A DNA stretch of 8,495 nucleotides from Promethearchaeota archaeon (GCA_019057975.1 JAHLWJ010000187.1:1-8495), one strand, 5' to 3'; counted from the first letter of the stretch, positions 1 to 7,925 are shown. The notes: generated from the sequence alone by a model not told the origin. Program-made: numbers and translations.

Positions 1-1697
1 CTTAGTAAGTCTTTTGCTTTCGCCGTTGCATTTTCAGCTTCATGCATATGAACCCATGAACACTGATCTCGGATATTTACCATCTCAAAGAGATATTTGT
101 TTAATCCTACCTCTTGTATTGTTGCCTGAAATAATGGTTCATGAGTTCTTGGAGTACATGAGGCAACAATGACCCTATTAAGTTGATTTTCTGTTATTTT
201 TTCTTTAATATTCGTTTGAGTGTCAGCAGAACAAGTGTATAGATTATGTTCAGCATATACTACATTAGGTAATGTTTTTACATATTCGACAATCTCAGGA
301 ACGTTAACAACCCCCCCAATATTAATTCCACAATGGCATATAAAGATCCCTATTTTTGGGGGCTGATCACTTACATCAATTTCTTCGGGGAGTTCCTTCT
401 TTGAGATTAATGTATTTCGTGCGTCTGATAGAAGAACATTAACACATCCTGCGGCAGCACTTGCTTCAATAACGGTTTCTGGAATATCTTTAGGTGAAGC
501 AAACATTCCGCACACATAGATTCCAGGTTTTGATGTTTCTACAGGATTGAAGCTTTTTGTTTTACAGAACCCATATTCATTTAACTCTATATTCAACTTC
601 TGTGCTAATTCCATAGAACTCTTATTAGGCTGTGCTCCTACAGCAAGAACAACTAGATTAAAAATTTCTTCAATAATTTTTCCTGCTTCTGTTTCATATC
701 TAATCTTTAAATCTTTTGAATCTGGAATTTCACTAATAGAGGAAATCCTTCTTCTAATGTATCGTATACCATGTTCATGCTTTGCTCTCTCGATATATTT
801 GTCAAAATCTTTACCGTATGCTCGTATATCCATTGTAAAGATCGTGGGTTCTATGAAATTCACATGTTCTTTTGCAATTACAGCTTCTTTTGTGGTATAC
901 ATACAACATACTGAAGAGCAATATTCAGCATTAATCCTTTTATCTCTTGATCCAATACATTGTAAGAACGCTATTTTTTTCGGAATAATTCCATCAGAAG
1001 GACGGAGTATTAAACCCGAGTGAGGACCACTAGCGCTTAATGTACGTTCAAATTCAGTACTCGTTATGACATTCAAAAATTTATCATAGCCAAGATTTGT
1101 TAAAGGACTGGGTTCAAATTCATCAAAACCAATTGCTATAATTACTGCTCCTACATTAAGATTAATTCTTCTATCTTTAAGTTCATAATCTATTGCTTTA
1201 GCTTTACATATTTCTTTACAAACTTCACATCCTATACATTTCTCTTTATCTATTGAAAAAACTAATGGAACTGCTTGTGGAAATTTTACAGATATTGCTG
1301 CTTTTTTTGATAATCCTTCATTGAAAAAATCAATAGCTTCAATAGGGCATTTTTGAGCACACAGACCACAGCCCGTACATTTATCCTGATCCAAATATAA
1401 TGATTTTTGGACGATATCTGCATTAAAATTTCCTGGTTCTCCTTCGATTTTTTCGATAGATGAATTTATTAATATATCTATATTTTCATGACGACCAGTA
1501 AGGACTAATTTTGGAGCAAGGATGCATATAGCGCAATCATTAGTAGGAAAAGTTTTATCTAGTTGAGACATAACTCCACCGATACTCATCGTTGATTCTA
1601 CCATATATACTTTATAACCTGAATCTGCTAAATCAATGGAAGCTTGAATACCTGCTATACCTCCACCAATAACCAGCACAGCACCAACTTTTTCCAT
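1..1697 (-). CDS. hdrA: HdrA-family iron-sulfur flavoprotein, second paralog (C-terminus cut by window edge)
   Basis: An open frame of 565 codons runs from ATG at 1697 to the left edge without a stop, so the C-terminus is missing. I translated it by hand and found no frameshift. Visible layout: FAD-binding GGGIAG at about residue 11; the HdrA motif around C55 and C58 (NDCAIC); an inserted ferredoxin with two cluster motifs, C107/C110/C113/C117 and C154/C157/C160/C164; the four-cysteine motif C247, C260, C264, C265 of the thioredoxin-reductase-like domain; then the region that forms the N-terminal domain of methanogen HdrA (CHCG at 454-457, SCTPRTH near 514, CSWVH at 546). Family role: HdrA carries the flavin that bifurcates electrons between ferredoxin and a disulfide or other acceptor, in the cytoplasm. 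The start is firm: its A is the last base of the mvhD stop codon, behind a strong Shine-Dalgarno. It matches the upstream 1016-residue HdrA along its whole visible length, so it probably continues into a second FAD half outside the window. That continuation is inference. Confidence 0.93.
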   Translation of the reverse strand, partial: MEKVGAVLVIGGGIAGIQASIDLADSGYKVYMVESTMSIGGVMSQLDKTFPTNDCAICILAPKLVLTGRHENIDILINSSIEKIEGEPGNFNADIVQKSLYLDQDKCTGCGLCAQKCPIEAIDFFNEGLSKKAAISVKFPQAVPLVFSIDKEKCIGCEVCKEICKAKAIDYELKDRRINLNVGAVIIAIGFDEFEPSPLTNLGYDKFLNVITSTEFERTLSASGPHSGLILRPSDGIIPKKIAFLQCIGSRDKRINAEYCSSVCCMYTTKEAVIAKEHVNFIEPTIFTMDIRAYGKDFDKYIERAKHEHGIRYIRRRISSISEIPDSKDLKIRYETEAGKIIEEIFNLVVLAVGAQPNKSSMELAQKLNIELNEYGFCKTKSFNPVETSKPGIYVCGMFASPKDIPETVIEASAAAGCVNVLLSDARNTLISKKELPEEIDVSDQPPKIGIFICHCGINIGGVVNVPEIVEYVKTLPNVVYAEHNLYTCSADTQTNIKEKITENQLNRVIVASCTPRTHEPLFQATIQEVGLNKYLFEMVNIRDQCSWVHMHEAENATAKAKDLL

Positions 1698-2470
1698 TAT
1701 TTACCCTCCTTAATTGATATGAATGTAGGTATTTCTTCATTAACCTCGTGTAAATCGACTAATCCTTTTTGTCTTAAAGAAACTATATGATTCAGCACAT
1801 AATTTGGGGCAATTTGAACTTCTTTAGAGATTTCTGGCACTGATTTACCATTTTGAGAAATTATTTGTAATATCTTATGCCGTTCAAATTCAATTTGTAT
1901 CGCATCATCAAGAACTTGTTCAAATTTCTCTAATGGAATTGTCTCGTTATATGCATTACCTTCATTAACTATTTTTCTTTCTCTACCAACTAGGATTCTA
2001 AGTCTTGAATCTTTCAATACAGATTTTATCGCATCAAAATCGTAAGTCAATTTATTTTTTATTTTTTTATTCTTAATTGGATTTGGTCCTAAATTTTTAA
2101 TATGCTCATTAAATTCATTAACTATTTGAGCGAATCTATTTCCTTCAGCAGCAGAAACCCAATCTAAGCGTAAACGTTCAGAAAAACCAATTATTTTCAG
2201 TAATTTACTCAACATCTTAATTTTTATCTCTGCTTCATAATTACCGCTTATATAATGGCAATCTCCAGGATGACATCCTAAAATAAGCACGCCATCAATA
2301 TTTCTTGAAAGTGCTTCAGCAACAAATATAGGATCAACTCTTCCACTACACATAACTCTTACTATCCTAATATTAGGAGAATACTGAATTCGACTTACAC
2401 CAGCAAGATCAGCTCCAGCATAAGAGCACCAATTACATAAAAATCCTAAAATTTTTGGATTAAAATTCAT
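1697..2470 (-). CDS. mvhD: MvhD/FlpD-type [2Fe-2S] subunit with C-terminal winged-helix-like extension
   Basis: 257 residues. Residues about 5-130 are a close match to MvhD (hydrogenase delta / FlpD family), with the characteristic FLCNWCSYAGADLAGVSR, RVMCSGRVDP and GCHPGDCHY segments and cysteines C12, C15, C41, C66 and C71. In methanogens MvhD holds a [2Fe-2S] cluster and passes electrons from hydrogenase or formate dehydrogenase to the HdrA flavin. Here, between two HdrA genes and downstream of FrhB-type genes, it probably links F420-derived electrons to HdrA (inference). MvhD is usually about 140 residues. The extra 125 residues comprise a linker (about 131-195) and a segment at about 197-257 that looks like a winged helix: helix 197-206, helix 211-218, recognition-like helix 221-235, then a beta wing. 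All expected ligands are cysteine, and there is no in-frame TGA for selenocysteine as in some VhuD proteins. ATG at 2470 is preceded by GGAGGAG lying in the last codons of hdrA; the stop overlaps the next start by one base. Confidence 0.95.
   Translation of the reverse strand: MNFNPKILGFLCNWCSYAGADLAGVSRIQYSPNIRIVRVMCSGRVDPIFVAEALSRNIDGVLILGCHPGDCHYISGNYEAEIKIKMLSKLLKIIGFSERLRLDWVSAAEGNRFAQIVNEFNEHIKNLGPNPIKNKKIKNKLTYDFDAIKSVLKDSRLRILVGRERKIVNEGNAYNETIPLEKFEQVLDDAIQIEFERHKILQIISQNGKSVPEISKEVQIAPNYVLNHIVSLRQKGLVDLHEVNEEIPTFISIKEGK
1704..1709 (-). promoter_or_regulatory. Shine-Dalgarno for the downstream HdrA-like gene
   Basis: GGAGGG on the minus strand, 6 bases before ATG 1697. It lies in the last sense codons of mvhD (Lys-Glu-Gly-Lys), and stop and start overlap as TAATG. 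This indicates translational coupling of the two genes. Confidence 0.75.
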
Positions 2471-2474
2471 TCAG

Positions 2475-5400
2475 TTAATCTCCTCCATATACAATAATTT
2501 CTGATAAGATTTGGTTGTCTGTAAAGTGATGTATAGTTATTGCATTTTCAGGACAACTGGCACCACATACTCCACATCCTTTACACATAAGTTTGTTAAC
2601 AACCACTACATCTTGTTCATTCTTCGATATCGCATTATATGGGCAAAGTTTCGTACAAACACCACATCCGACACATATTTTATCATCCACTTCTGCTACT
2701 AAACCCGATGCAACAATATCTTCTGAACTTAAAAATCTGCTTGCTCTTCCTGCTGCTCCATTTGCCTGAGTAATTGATTCTTGAATATGTTTTGGCCAAT
2801 GGGCACATCCACATAAAAATACTCCCTCCGTAGCAAAGTCTACGGGTCTTAATTTAACATGAGCTTCTAAGAAAAAGCCTTGACTATCTAAAGGCACTTT
2901 AAGCATTTTTGCTAATTCTTCTGAATTTTCTGGAGGACTCATGGGAGGAGATAAGATGATTAGATCTGTTTCAAAATTGATAATATCTTGTAAATTAGTA
3001 TCAAATACTTTTATTCCATATTTTTCAGGTTTATTGCCTATTTTATTAATTTCTGGCGGGTTATCTAAATCATATCTCAGAAGAATTGCATCTTTTCTTC
3101 TATCAAAGAAATATTCCTCAAATTCTTTTTTAGCCATTTGAAAATCTCTATAAAGAACAATCATTTCGAGATCTGGCTTTAATTCTTTTAAGATATTCAA
3201 GTTTTTAATAGATATTGCGCAACAAACATTTGAACAATATGTAATCCCTTCTTTTTCTCTAGCATTGGCACATAATATAGTCGTTATACGCGTGATCTTA
3301 TCAAGCCATGATTTATCTTCAGCTTTTAATTTCCTTTCTAGCTCTAATTGGGTTATCACATTTTGATTTTTATTATCATAATGAGGATATCCAATAGGTT
3401 TTAATTCCTGACCTCCAGTAGCAACAATAATAACACCTACTTTAAGTTCGCTAATTTCATTTTTGGAATCAATAATAGACACATCATAATTACCAACATA
3501 TCCTTTTACATCCTTTACTTTAGATTCCAAGCAAACTTGGATGTTTTTGTTTTTCGTAATATCTTCTTTTATCTTCTTTAAAAATGTTGCAGAATCTTCT
3601 TGAGTGGGATACAAGAGATATAAATCATTCAAAATTCCCCCTAGCCTCTTCGCTTTTTCTACGAGATAAACATTAAATCCTTGATTAGCAATGGTTAACG
3701 CAGCAGTCATTCCCGATATTCCACCACCAATTATTAATGCTTCAGGAGTTACTGATAGTGTTTGTTCTTCTTGGGGTTTTAATAATCTGGATTTAGCGAC
3801 AGCCATTTCAATTAGATCTTTTGCTTTTTGTGTAGCTTCTTCAGGTAGGTCCATATGGACCCAAGAACATTGATCCCTGATGTTAGACATTTGAAACAAG
3901 TATTTATTCATTCCTGCTTCTTGACATGTCTCTTGGAATAATGATTCATGGGTTCTCGGTGTACATGATGCTACTACAAATCTATCTAAATTAAATTCGT
4001 CGATTACTTCTTTGATTCGCTCTTGAGAATCGGAACTACAAGAATACAAATTGTCTTCACAAATAACTACATTAGGTAAGTCCTTAATATGCTCTATAAC
4101 CTCAGGAATATCAATATATTTCCCAATATTTATCCCGCAATGACAAATAAGTACGCCAATTCTAGGGTCGTCTGTTAATTTAACTTCTTTTTCTGGTACT
4201 AATATTATTTTTTCTCTGGTTTCAGTAAATTTAACGGAACTAAGTAGGACCGCTACTTGGGAAGCCACTCCACTGGCATCAGCTACAGTTTCAGGTATAT
4301 CCATAGGACCTTGGCAAAATCCTGCTAAAAATATACCTTTTTTCGAGGATATTGATTTAGTAAAATGCGACTTCTCCTTAAAAAAATTATAATCATCAAG
4401 TTCGATATCTAAAATCTTAGCTAATTCTTCAGTTCCACTAGAAGGAATCAATGGTGTTGCCAAGACGACTAAGTTTGCTCGAAAATCATTAAGTAATCCT
4501 GATTGTAAATCTTCATAATGTATAATCAAATCATTAGTTTCAGGATCTTCTTTAATTTTACTAATTTTTGTATGAAAATAATTTACTCCATACTCACTTT
4601 GAGCTCTCTGTGTAAATTCGTAGAAATTCTTTCCATAAGCTCTAATATCATGTCTAAAAACATAACATTGTGAATGATCAGAATGTTCCTTAGTGATAAT
4701 GGCTTCCTTACTCGTATACATGCAACATACGCTCGAACAATAGGGAATTCTTTCGTGCAAGTCTCTTGATCCCGCACATTGAATAAATGCTATTATTTCT
4801 GGTTCATTCTTGTCACTCGGACGTAAAACTTGTCCACCAAAAGGTCCAGAAGCAGATAAAATTCTTTCATACTCCAAGGCAGTCACTACATTATCGTAAT
4901 TAATACCCCATCTTGATGATAAACTATCTCTGGCCATATCAAAGCCAGTAGCAACCACTATCGCTCCGACTTTTATTTGAATTTCTTCAGGTTTTTGTGT
5001 AAAATCTATAGCTTTTGCTTCACAAACTTTTTCACAGACTCCACATACATCTCTTGTTAGTTTTAAACACATATCAGGATCAATCAAATAAATTGGCGGA
5101 ACTGCTTGAGGAAATGGGATATATATAGATTTTCTTTTTCCTAGATCCATATCAAATATATTGGGGGCTTCGATCTTTGGACATCTAATGGTACAGTCTC
5201 CACATCCTTTGCATTTAGTCTCATCAACAAAACGAGGTTTCTTAAGAACGGTAACCTTAAAGTTTCCAGAGTCTCCAGTAATATCTTTAACTTCATGATA
5301 AGTCATTAACTCGATGTTAGGATTTCTGAATACTTCAACCATTTTGGGTGCTAAGATGCATAAACTACAATCTAAAGTAGGAAAAGTTTTATCGAGTTGA

Positions 5401-5525
5401 GCCATTCTACCTCCAATTGAAGGTGTTTTTTCCACTAGATAAACTTTAAATCCCATTTCCGTTAAATCTAAAGATGCCTGGATTCCAGCAATACCTCCTC
5501 CAATTACTAACACAGATCCTTCCAT
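2475..5525 (-). CDS. hdrA: Double-FAD HdrA-family electron-bifurcating subunit (1016 aa)
   Basis: Complete gene, far longer than methanogen HdrA (about 650 residues). Order of parts: FAD domain 1 (GGGIAG at 9-14; HdrA cysteines C53 and C56); an inserted 2x[4Fe-4S] ferredoxin (C105/108/111/115 and C153/161/164/168); the rest of FAD domain 1 with C250, C263, C267, C268; a domain equivalent to the N-terminus of methanogen HdrA (about 455-590: CHCG, C496, C521, CSWVH); FAD domain 2 (GGGISG at 600-605; C752, C764, C768, C769) without an inserted ferredoxin; and a C-terminal 2x[4Fe-4S] ferredoxin (C951/954/957/961 and C981/984/987/991). It thus looks like a reduced HdrA (about 455-1016) with an additional FAD-ferredoxin module in front. 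Known family role: flavin-based bifurcation between low-potential ferredoxin and a high-potential acceptor at HdrB. ATG 5525 is supported by an upstream GAGGAG and because the Rossmann strand begins at residue 4. The neighbours supply HdrD-like, MvhD and FrhB partners. Roughly 1000-residue two-FAD HdrA relatives exist in other anaerobes, so the family is known; the physiological acceptor is not shown here. Confidence 0.96.
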   Translation of the reverse strand: MEGSVLVIGGGIAGIQASLDLTEMGFKVYLVEKTPSIGGRMAQLDKTFPTLDCSLCILAPKMVEVFRNPNIELMTYHEVKDITGDSGNFKVTVLKKPRFVDETKCKGCGDCTIRCPKIEAPNIFDMDLGKRKSIYIPFPQAVPPIYLIDPDMCLKLTRDVCGVCEKVCEAKAIDFTQKPEEIQIKVGAIVVATGFDMARDSLSSRWGINYDNVVTALEYERILSASGPFGGQVLRPSDKNEPEIIAFIQCAGSRDLHERIPYCSSVCCMYTSKEAIITKEHSDHSQCYVFRHDIRAYGKNFYEFTQRAQSEYGVNYFHTKISKIKEDPETNDLIIHYEDLQSGLLNDFRANLVVLATPLIPSSGTEELAKILDIELDDYNFFKEKSHFTKSISSKKGIFLAGFCQGPMDIPETVADASGVASQVAVLLSSVKFTETREKIILVPEKEVKLTDDPRIGVLICHCGINIGKYIDIPEVIEHIKDLPNVVICEDNLYSCSSDSQERIKEVIDEFNLDRFVVASCTPRTHESLFQETCQEAGMNKYLFQMSNIRDQCSWVHMDLPEEATQKAKDLIEMAVAKSRLLKPQEEQTLSVTPEALIIGGGISGMTAALTIANQGFNVYLVEKAKRLGGILNDLYLLYPTQEDSATFLKKIKEDITKNKNIQVCLESKVKDVKGYVGNYDVSIIDSKNEISELKVGVIIVATGGQELKPIGYPHYDNKNQNVITQLELERKLKAEDKSWLDKITRITTILCANAREKEGITYCSNVCCAISIKNLNILKELKPDLEMIVLYRDFQMAKKEFEEYFFDRRKDAILLRYDLDNPPEINKIGNKPEKYGIKVFDTNLQDIINFETDLIILSPPMSPPENSEELAKMLKVPLDSQGFFLEAHVKLRPVDFATEGVFLCGCAHWPKHIQESITQANGAAGRASRFLSSEDIVASGLVAEVDDKICVGCGVCTKLCPYNAISKNEQDVVVVNKLMCKGCGVCGASCPENAITIHHFTDNQILSEIIVYGGD
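2480..2486 (-). promoter_or_regulatory. Shine-Dalgarno for mvhD
   Basis: GGAGGAG on the minus strand, 9 bases before ATG 2470. It is formed by the Gly-Gly-Asp codons at the end of hdrA, so ribosomes finishing hdrA reach it directly. It fixes the mvhD start. Confidence 0.7.
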
Positions 5526-5536
5526 TATACTATGAT

Positions 5537-5542
5537 CTCCTC
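5537..5542 (-). promoter_or_regulatory. Probable Shine-Dalgarno for the double-FAD hdrA
   Basis: GAGGAG on the minus strand in the 23-base gap after the HdrD-like gene, 11 bases before ATG 5525. The spacing is a little long but no closer match exists. Confidence 0.55.
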
Positions 5543-5548
5543 AATTTT

Positions 5549-6805
5549 TTAACTATTCACAATTATTATTATATCTACGAAAAATTCTGAAAGATCTGAA
5601 ATTTCTACTGAAGAAATATCATCATAATCTTTTTTAATACAGTTTAAATGAACATTACATTTGGGACACGATGTAAATAATTGAGTAGCAACTTCTTTTG
5701 CTTCTAAGATACGGGTGTATCGTAATGCTTTAGAGCGTTCGTTACAATTTAACCAAGAGCTTACTCCACAGCATAAGGAATTTTCTTGATTATGTTTCAT
5801 TTCTTTAAAATTATACCCTAAGGTCTGTAGATAATTAAAGATTTCTCTTAAATTCTTTACCAAGTTGTTGTCTTTTGGTAAAAACCTACTTAATCTACAC
5901 GGATCATGATATGTAAAGGTGATTTTCTCATAGATATAATTAGGTTTTTTAAAATCAATCTTACCTTCCTTCCATTTATCATAAACAAATTCTATAATGT
6001 GTTTAACATCAAATTTTTCATTGAAATCATCAAATAAATTGGGATAATCTACCTTAAATGTCCTGTAGCATTCGGCACAAGCGGTAATTATTGTTGATAT
6101 TCCTGCTTTTTCAAATTTTTCTCGATTTTTCTTTGCTAACTCAATAAAAACTTCAAATTTTCCTTGACCCCAATATAAATCATGTCCGCAACAAATTTCT
6201 TCCTTAAGTACAACGATTGGGTCATTTTCAATTTGACAAATAGTCTTCAAAGTACTTGATGAGATAGATTTTAGATTCTGAAATTCATAATCGAAAATAG
6301 GTAAACATCCTACGTAGTATAGTATTTTACCTTTATCTGCAATCTTACAACCTTTTGGGATCCAATCTAAAGGTCGATTAATATTAATATAGTCTTGACT
6401 CATTAATTCACCCATTGTAGGATAAATTCCTTTATGAGCAACGGATCGATCAAGATTATGAATTCCCTTATTTCTCATTTTATATCTTAGAATTCGAGCA
6501 ATATCCGCAAAATTTATGTCTTTAGGGCATTTTTGAAGACAACTATTACATGTTAAACATTCCCACAACACGCCATTTTCAACTATTTCGTCTTCAAAAC
6601 CTTCCAAGATCATTTGGATGATCCTACTAGGTGTAAATTTCTGAACCTTACTAATTTGGCATACCCCTGAGCATCGTGCGCACTGATAACATTTTTTTAA
6701 CAAATTCCTTAAATCTGTTTCATATATTTTATCTAAATAAATATGATTTTCATCAATTTCTTGATCAGATTTACTTTGTTTTTTTGGCTCAGTCAGGTAG
6801 CTCAC
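5549..6805 (-). CDS. hdrD: HdrD-like iron-sulfur protein (HdrC-HdrB fusion)
   Basis: 418 residues, close to the usual size of HdrD. The N-terminal HdrC-like part has two [4Fe-4S] motifs, C39/C42/C45/C49 and C83/C86/C89/C93. The HdrB-like part has two complete CCG domains: C167, C205-C206, C243, C246 and C303, C345-C346, C380, C383. In HdrB each CCG domain binds a noncubane [4Fe-4S] cluster, and the pair reduces the CoM-S-S-CoB disulfide. No membrane segment or HdrE gene is visible, so a soluble subunit docked on HdrA is more likely than membrane-bound HdrDE. The true substrate is unknown; related CCG proteins (GlpC, LutA, GlcF types) use other acceptors, and outside methanogens the disulfide may differ. 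The start is GTG, the only start codon between the upstream in-frame stop and the first cluster; a GAGG lies just 2 bases before it, which is short. It begins 7 bases after the FrhB-like gene stops and ends 23 bases before hdrA. Confidence 0.92.
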   Translation of the reverse strand: MSYLTEPKKQSKSDQEIDENHIYLDKIYETDLRNLLKKCYQCARCSGVCQISKVQKFTPSRIIQMILEGFEDEIVENGVLWECLTCNSCLQKCPKDINFADIARILRYKMRNKGIHNLDRSVAHKGIYPTMGELMSQDYININRPLDWIPKGCKIADKGKILYYVGCLPIFDYEFQNLKSISSSTLKTICQIENDPIVVLKEEICCGHDLYWGQGKFEVFIELAKKNREKFEKAGISTIITACAECYRTFKVDYPNLFDDFNEKFDVKHIIEFVYDKWKEGKIDFKKPNYIYEKITFTYHDPCRLSRFLPKDNNLVKNLREIFNYLQTLGYNFKEMKHNQENSLCCGVSSWLNCNERSKALRYTRILEAKEVATQLFTSCPKCNVHLNCIKKDYDDISSVEISDLSEFFVDIIIIVNS

Positions 6806-6812
6806 ATCCTCA

Positions 6813-7913
6813 CTATAAATTTTTCACAAAACTTACTTCCCGTTCCATTTTTGAATGAGAGAACTTAGTTATTAGCTCTTTCATATTTTCTTTATCAGGA
6901 GCTTTAAGACCTAATTTTTTGATGATTTTTTCATCTAAAACTTTTTGAAATAATTTTTTGCCCTTTTCTGTACGGGGAATTACAGTAGTATATTTATCTG
7001 GAGACCCAAGTCCTCCAAAAGAAATATCTGAATAAATATTGGTGAAATCAGCACAACTGAAGCAAGCGGGACGTACATAATCTACTATTTTATCAAAGGG
7101 TATATGTACCACTCTCCCTTCGGGATCAATTTTTAAAATAAGATCCTCTTTAATGTTTATTTTTGTGATATTTTCAAACTTAACATCAAAATCTTTCTTA
7201 AATCTTTTTATTTGAGATTTATCAAAAAGAAAATTGTGATAGCAAAACAACCCTAAACAAATTTCAATATATTCTGAAGGAGTAACCCCTAAATTTTGCA
7301 TACATCTAATTGTATAAATTTGACAGGGGGTTCCTACTATTGCTAGTTTTTTAAACTTATAATGGTTTAATTCTGGGATGGAGCGAGTATAAGTACAAAA
7401 GTTCTGGATCTCATCTAATTGTGTTGATATTTCAAGTTTTGTACCTGAGCTTTTAATTAGATCTTTTTTATCACCAGCAAACATAGCTTCTCTTGAAAAA
7501 GGGGCTTCAGTTTTAGCAACAATTGCTCCATCAATTATTTTCTTTTCTATCATATAATTAATTATTGAATTCACTACCCCACCATCAGTTCCATATTTTA
7601 GAAAATCAGGATCAGTAGATTGGCAAGAAAAAATGTCTTCGAAATCACCAAGTGGCATTGATTTAAAATCTTTAAATTTGTAGGTTTTGTTAAGCTCATC
7701 ATCTAAGATGTGAGTTTGAGGGCAGAGATAATAACATATGCCACATTCAAGACATTCATCTTTATTAATATAAACTGGAGGTGAATAAGGTTCTTTGAAT
7801 CCTATTACATTATAATCAACGGAACTACAAAAACTTACGCACCCTCCGCATTCTTGACAAATTCCTTTCTCATGAACTTCTTCTACTAAATCTTGAAAAG
7901 ATTTTACACTCAT
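6813..7913 (-). CDS. frhB: FrhB-family F420/flavin oxidoreductase subunit with N-terminal 2x[4Fe-4S] domain (FpoF-like)
   Basis: 366 residues from ATG at 7913. The N-terminus carries two ferredoxin motifs, C19/C22/C25/C29 and C54/C57/C60/C64. The FrhB N-terminal domain follows (YGTDGGVVNSIINYMI and IDGAIV, the usual GG-V glycine motif). Next comes the FrhB C-terminal domain with VGTPCQ, GLFCYHNF, ACFSCADF and a DISFGGLGSP segment. In this family FrhB, FdhB and FpoF bind FAD and oxidise or reduce coenzyme F420, passing electrons to iron-sulfur clusters; the ferredoxin-plus-FrhB order is that of FpoF/FqoF. Here the clusters could hand electrons to the HdrD-like protein or the HdrA pair (inference). 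The start is uncertain: a TTG at 7925, directly after the preceding stop codon, would add four residues; neither start has a clear Shine-Dalgarno, and ATG is preferred. Some FrhB-family proteins do not use F420, so the cofactor is probable rather than shown. Confidence 0.9.
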   Translation of the reverse strand: MSVKSFQDLVEEVHEKGICQECGGCVSFCSSVDYNVIGFKEPYSPPVYINKDECLECGICYYLCPQTHILDDELNKTYKFKDFKSMPLGDFEDIFSCQSTDPDFLKYGTDGGVVNSIINYMIEKKIIDGAIVAKTEAPFSREAMFAGDKKDLIKSSGTKLEISTQLDEIQNFCTYTRSIPELNHYKFKKLAIVGTPCQIYTIRCMQNLGVTPSEYIEICLGLFCYHNFLFDKSQIKRFKKDFDVKFENITKINIKEDLILKIDPEGRVVHIPFDKIVDYVRPACFSCADFTNIYSDISFGGLGSPDKYTTVIPRTEKGKKLFQKVLDEKIIKKLGLKAPDKENMKELITKFSHSKMEREVSFVKNL

Positions 7914-7925
7914 GATATTACTCAA

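Noticed and set aside
311..317. Run of seven C that might hide a frameshift
   Set aside because: The reading frame continues smoothly through it into the conserved GIFICHCGINIG segment, so no indel is needed.
547..1023. 158-codon plus-strand open frame
   Set aside because: It lies opposite the well-conserved flavin domain of the HdrA-like gene, has no recognisable motif, and is a shadow of AT-rich coding DNA. The same holds for the shorter plus-strand frames at 2511-2702, 2941-3141, 3691-3873 and 6676-6858.
1697..2470. Selenocysteine in the MvhD-like protein, as in VhuD
   Set aside because: All expected ligand positions are ordinary cysteine codons, and there is no in-frame TGA.
4583..4777. 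64-codon minus-strand open frame inside hdrA
   Set aside because: Out of frame with the conserved C250-C268 region of hdrA; no independent start signal or motif.
5526..5548. Separate promoter for hdrA in the largest gap
   Set aside because: The 23-base gap holds a ribosome-binding site but is too short for a TATA/BRE promoter clear of the coding sequence; read-through from upstream is simpler.
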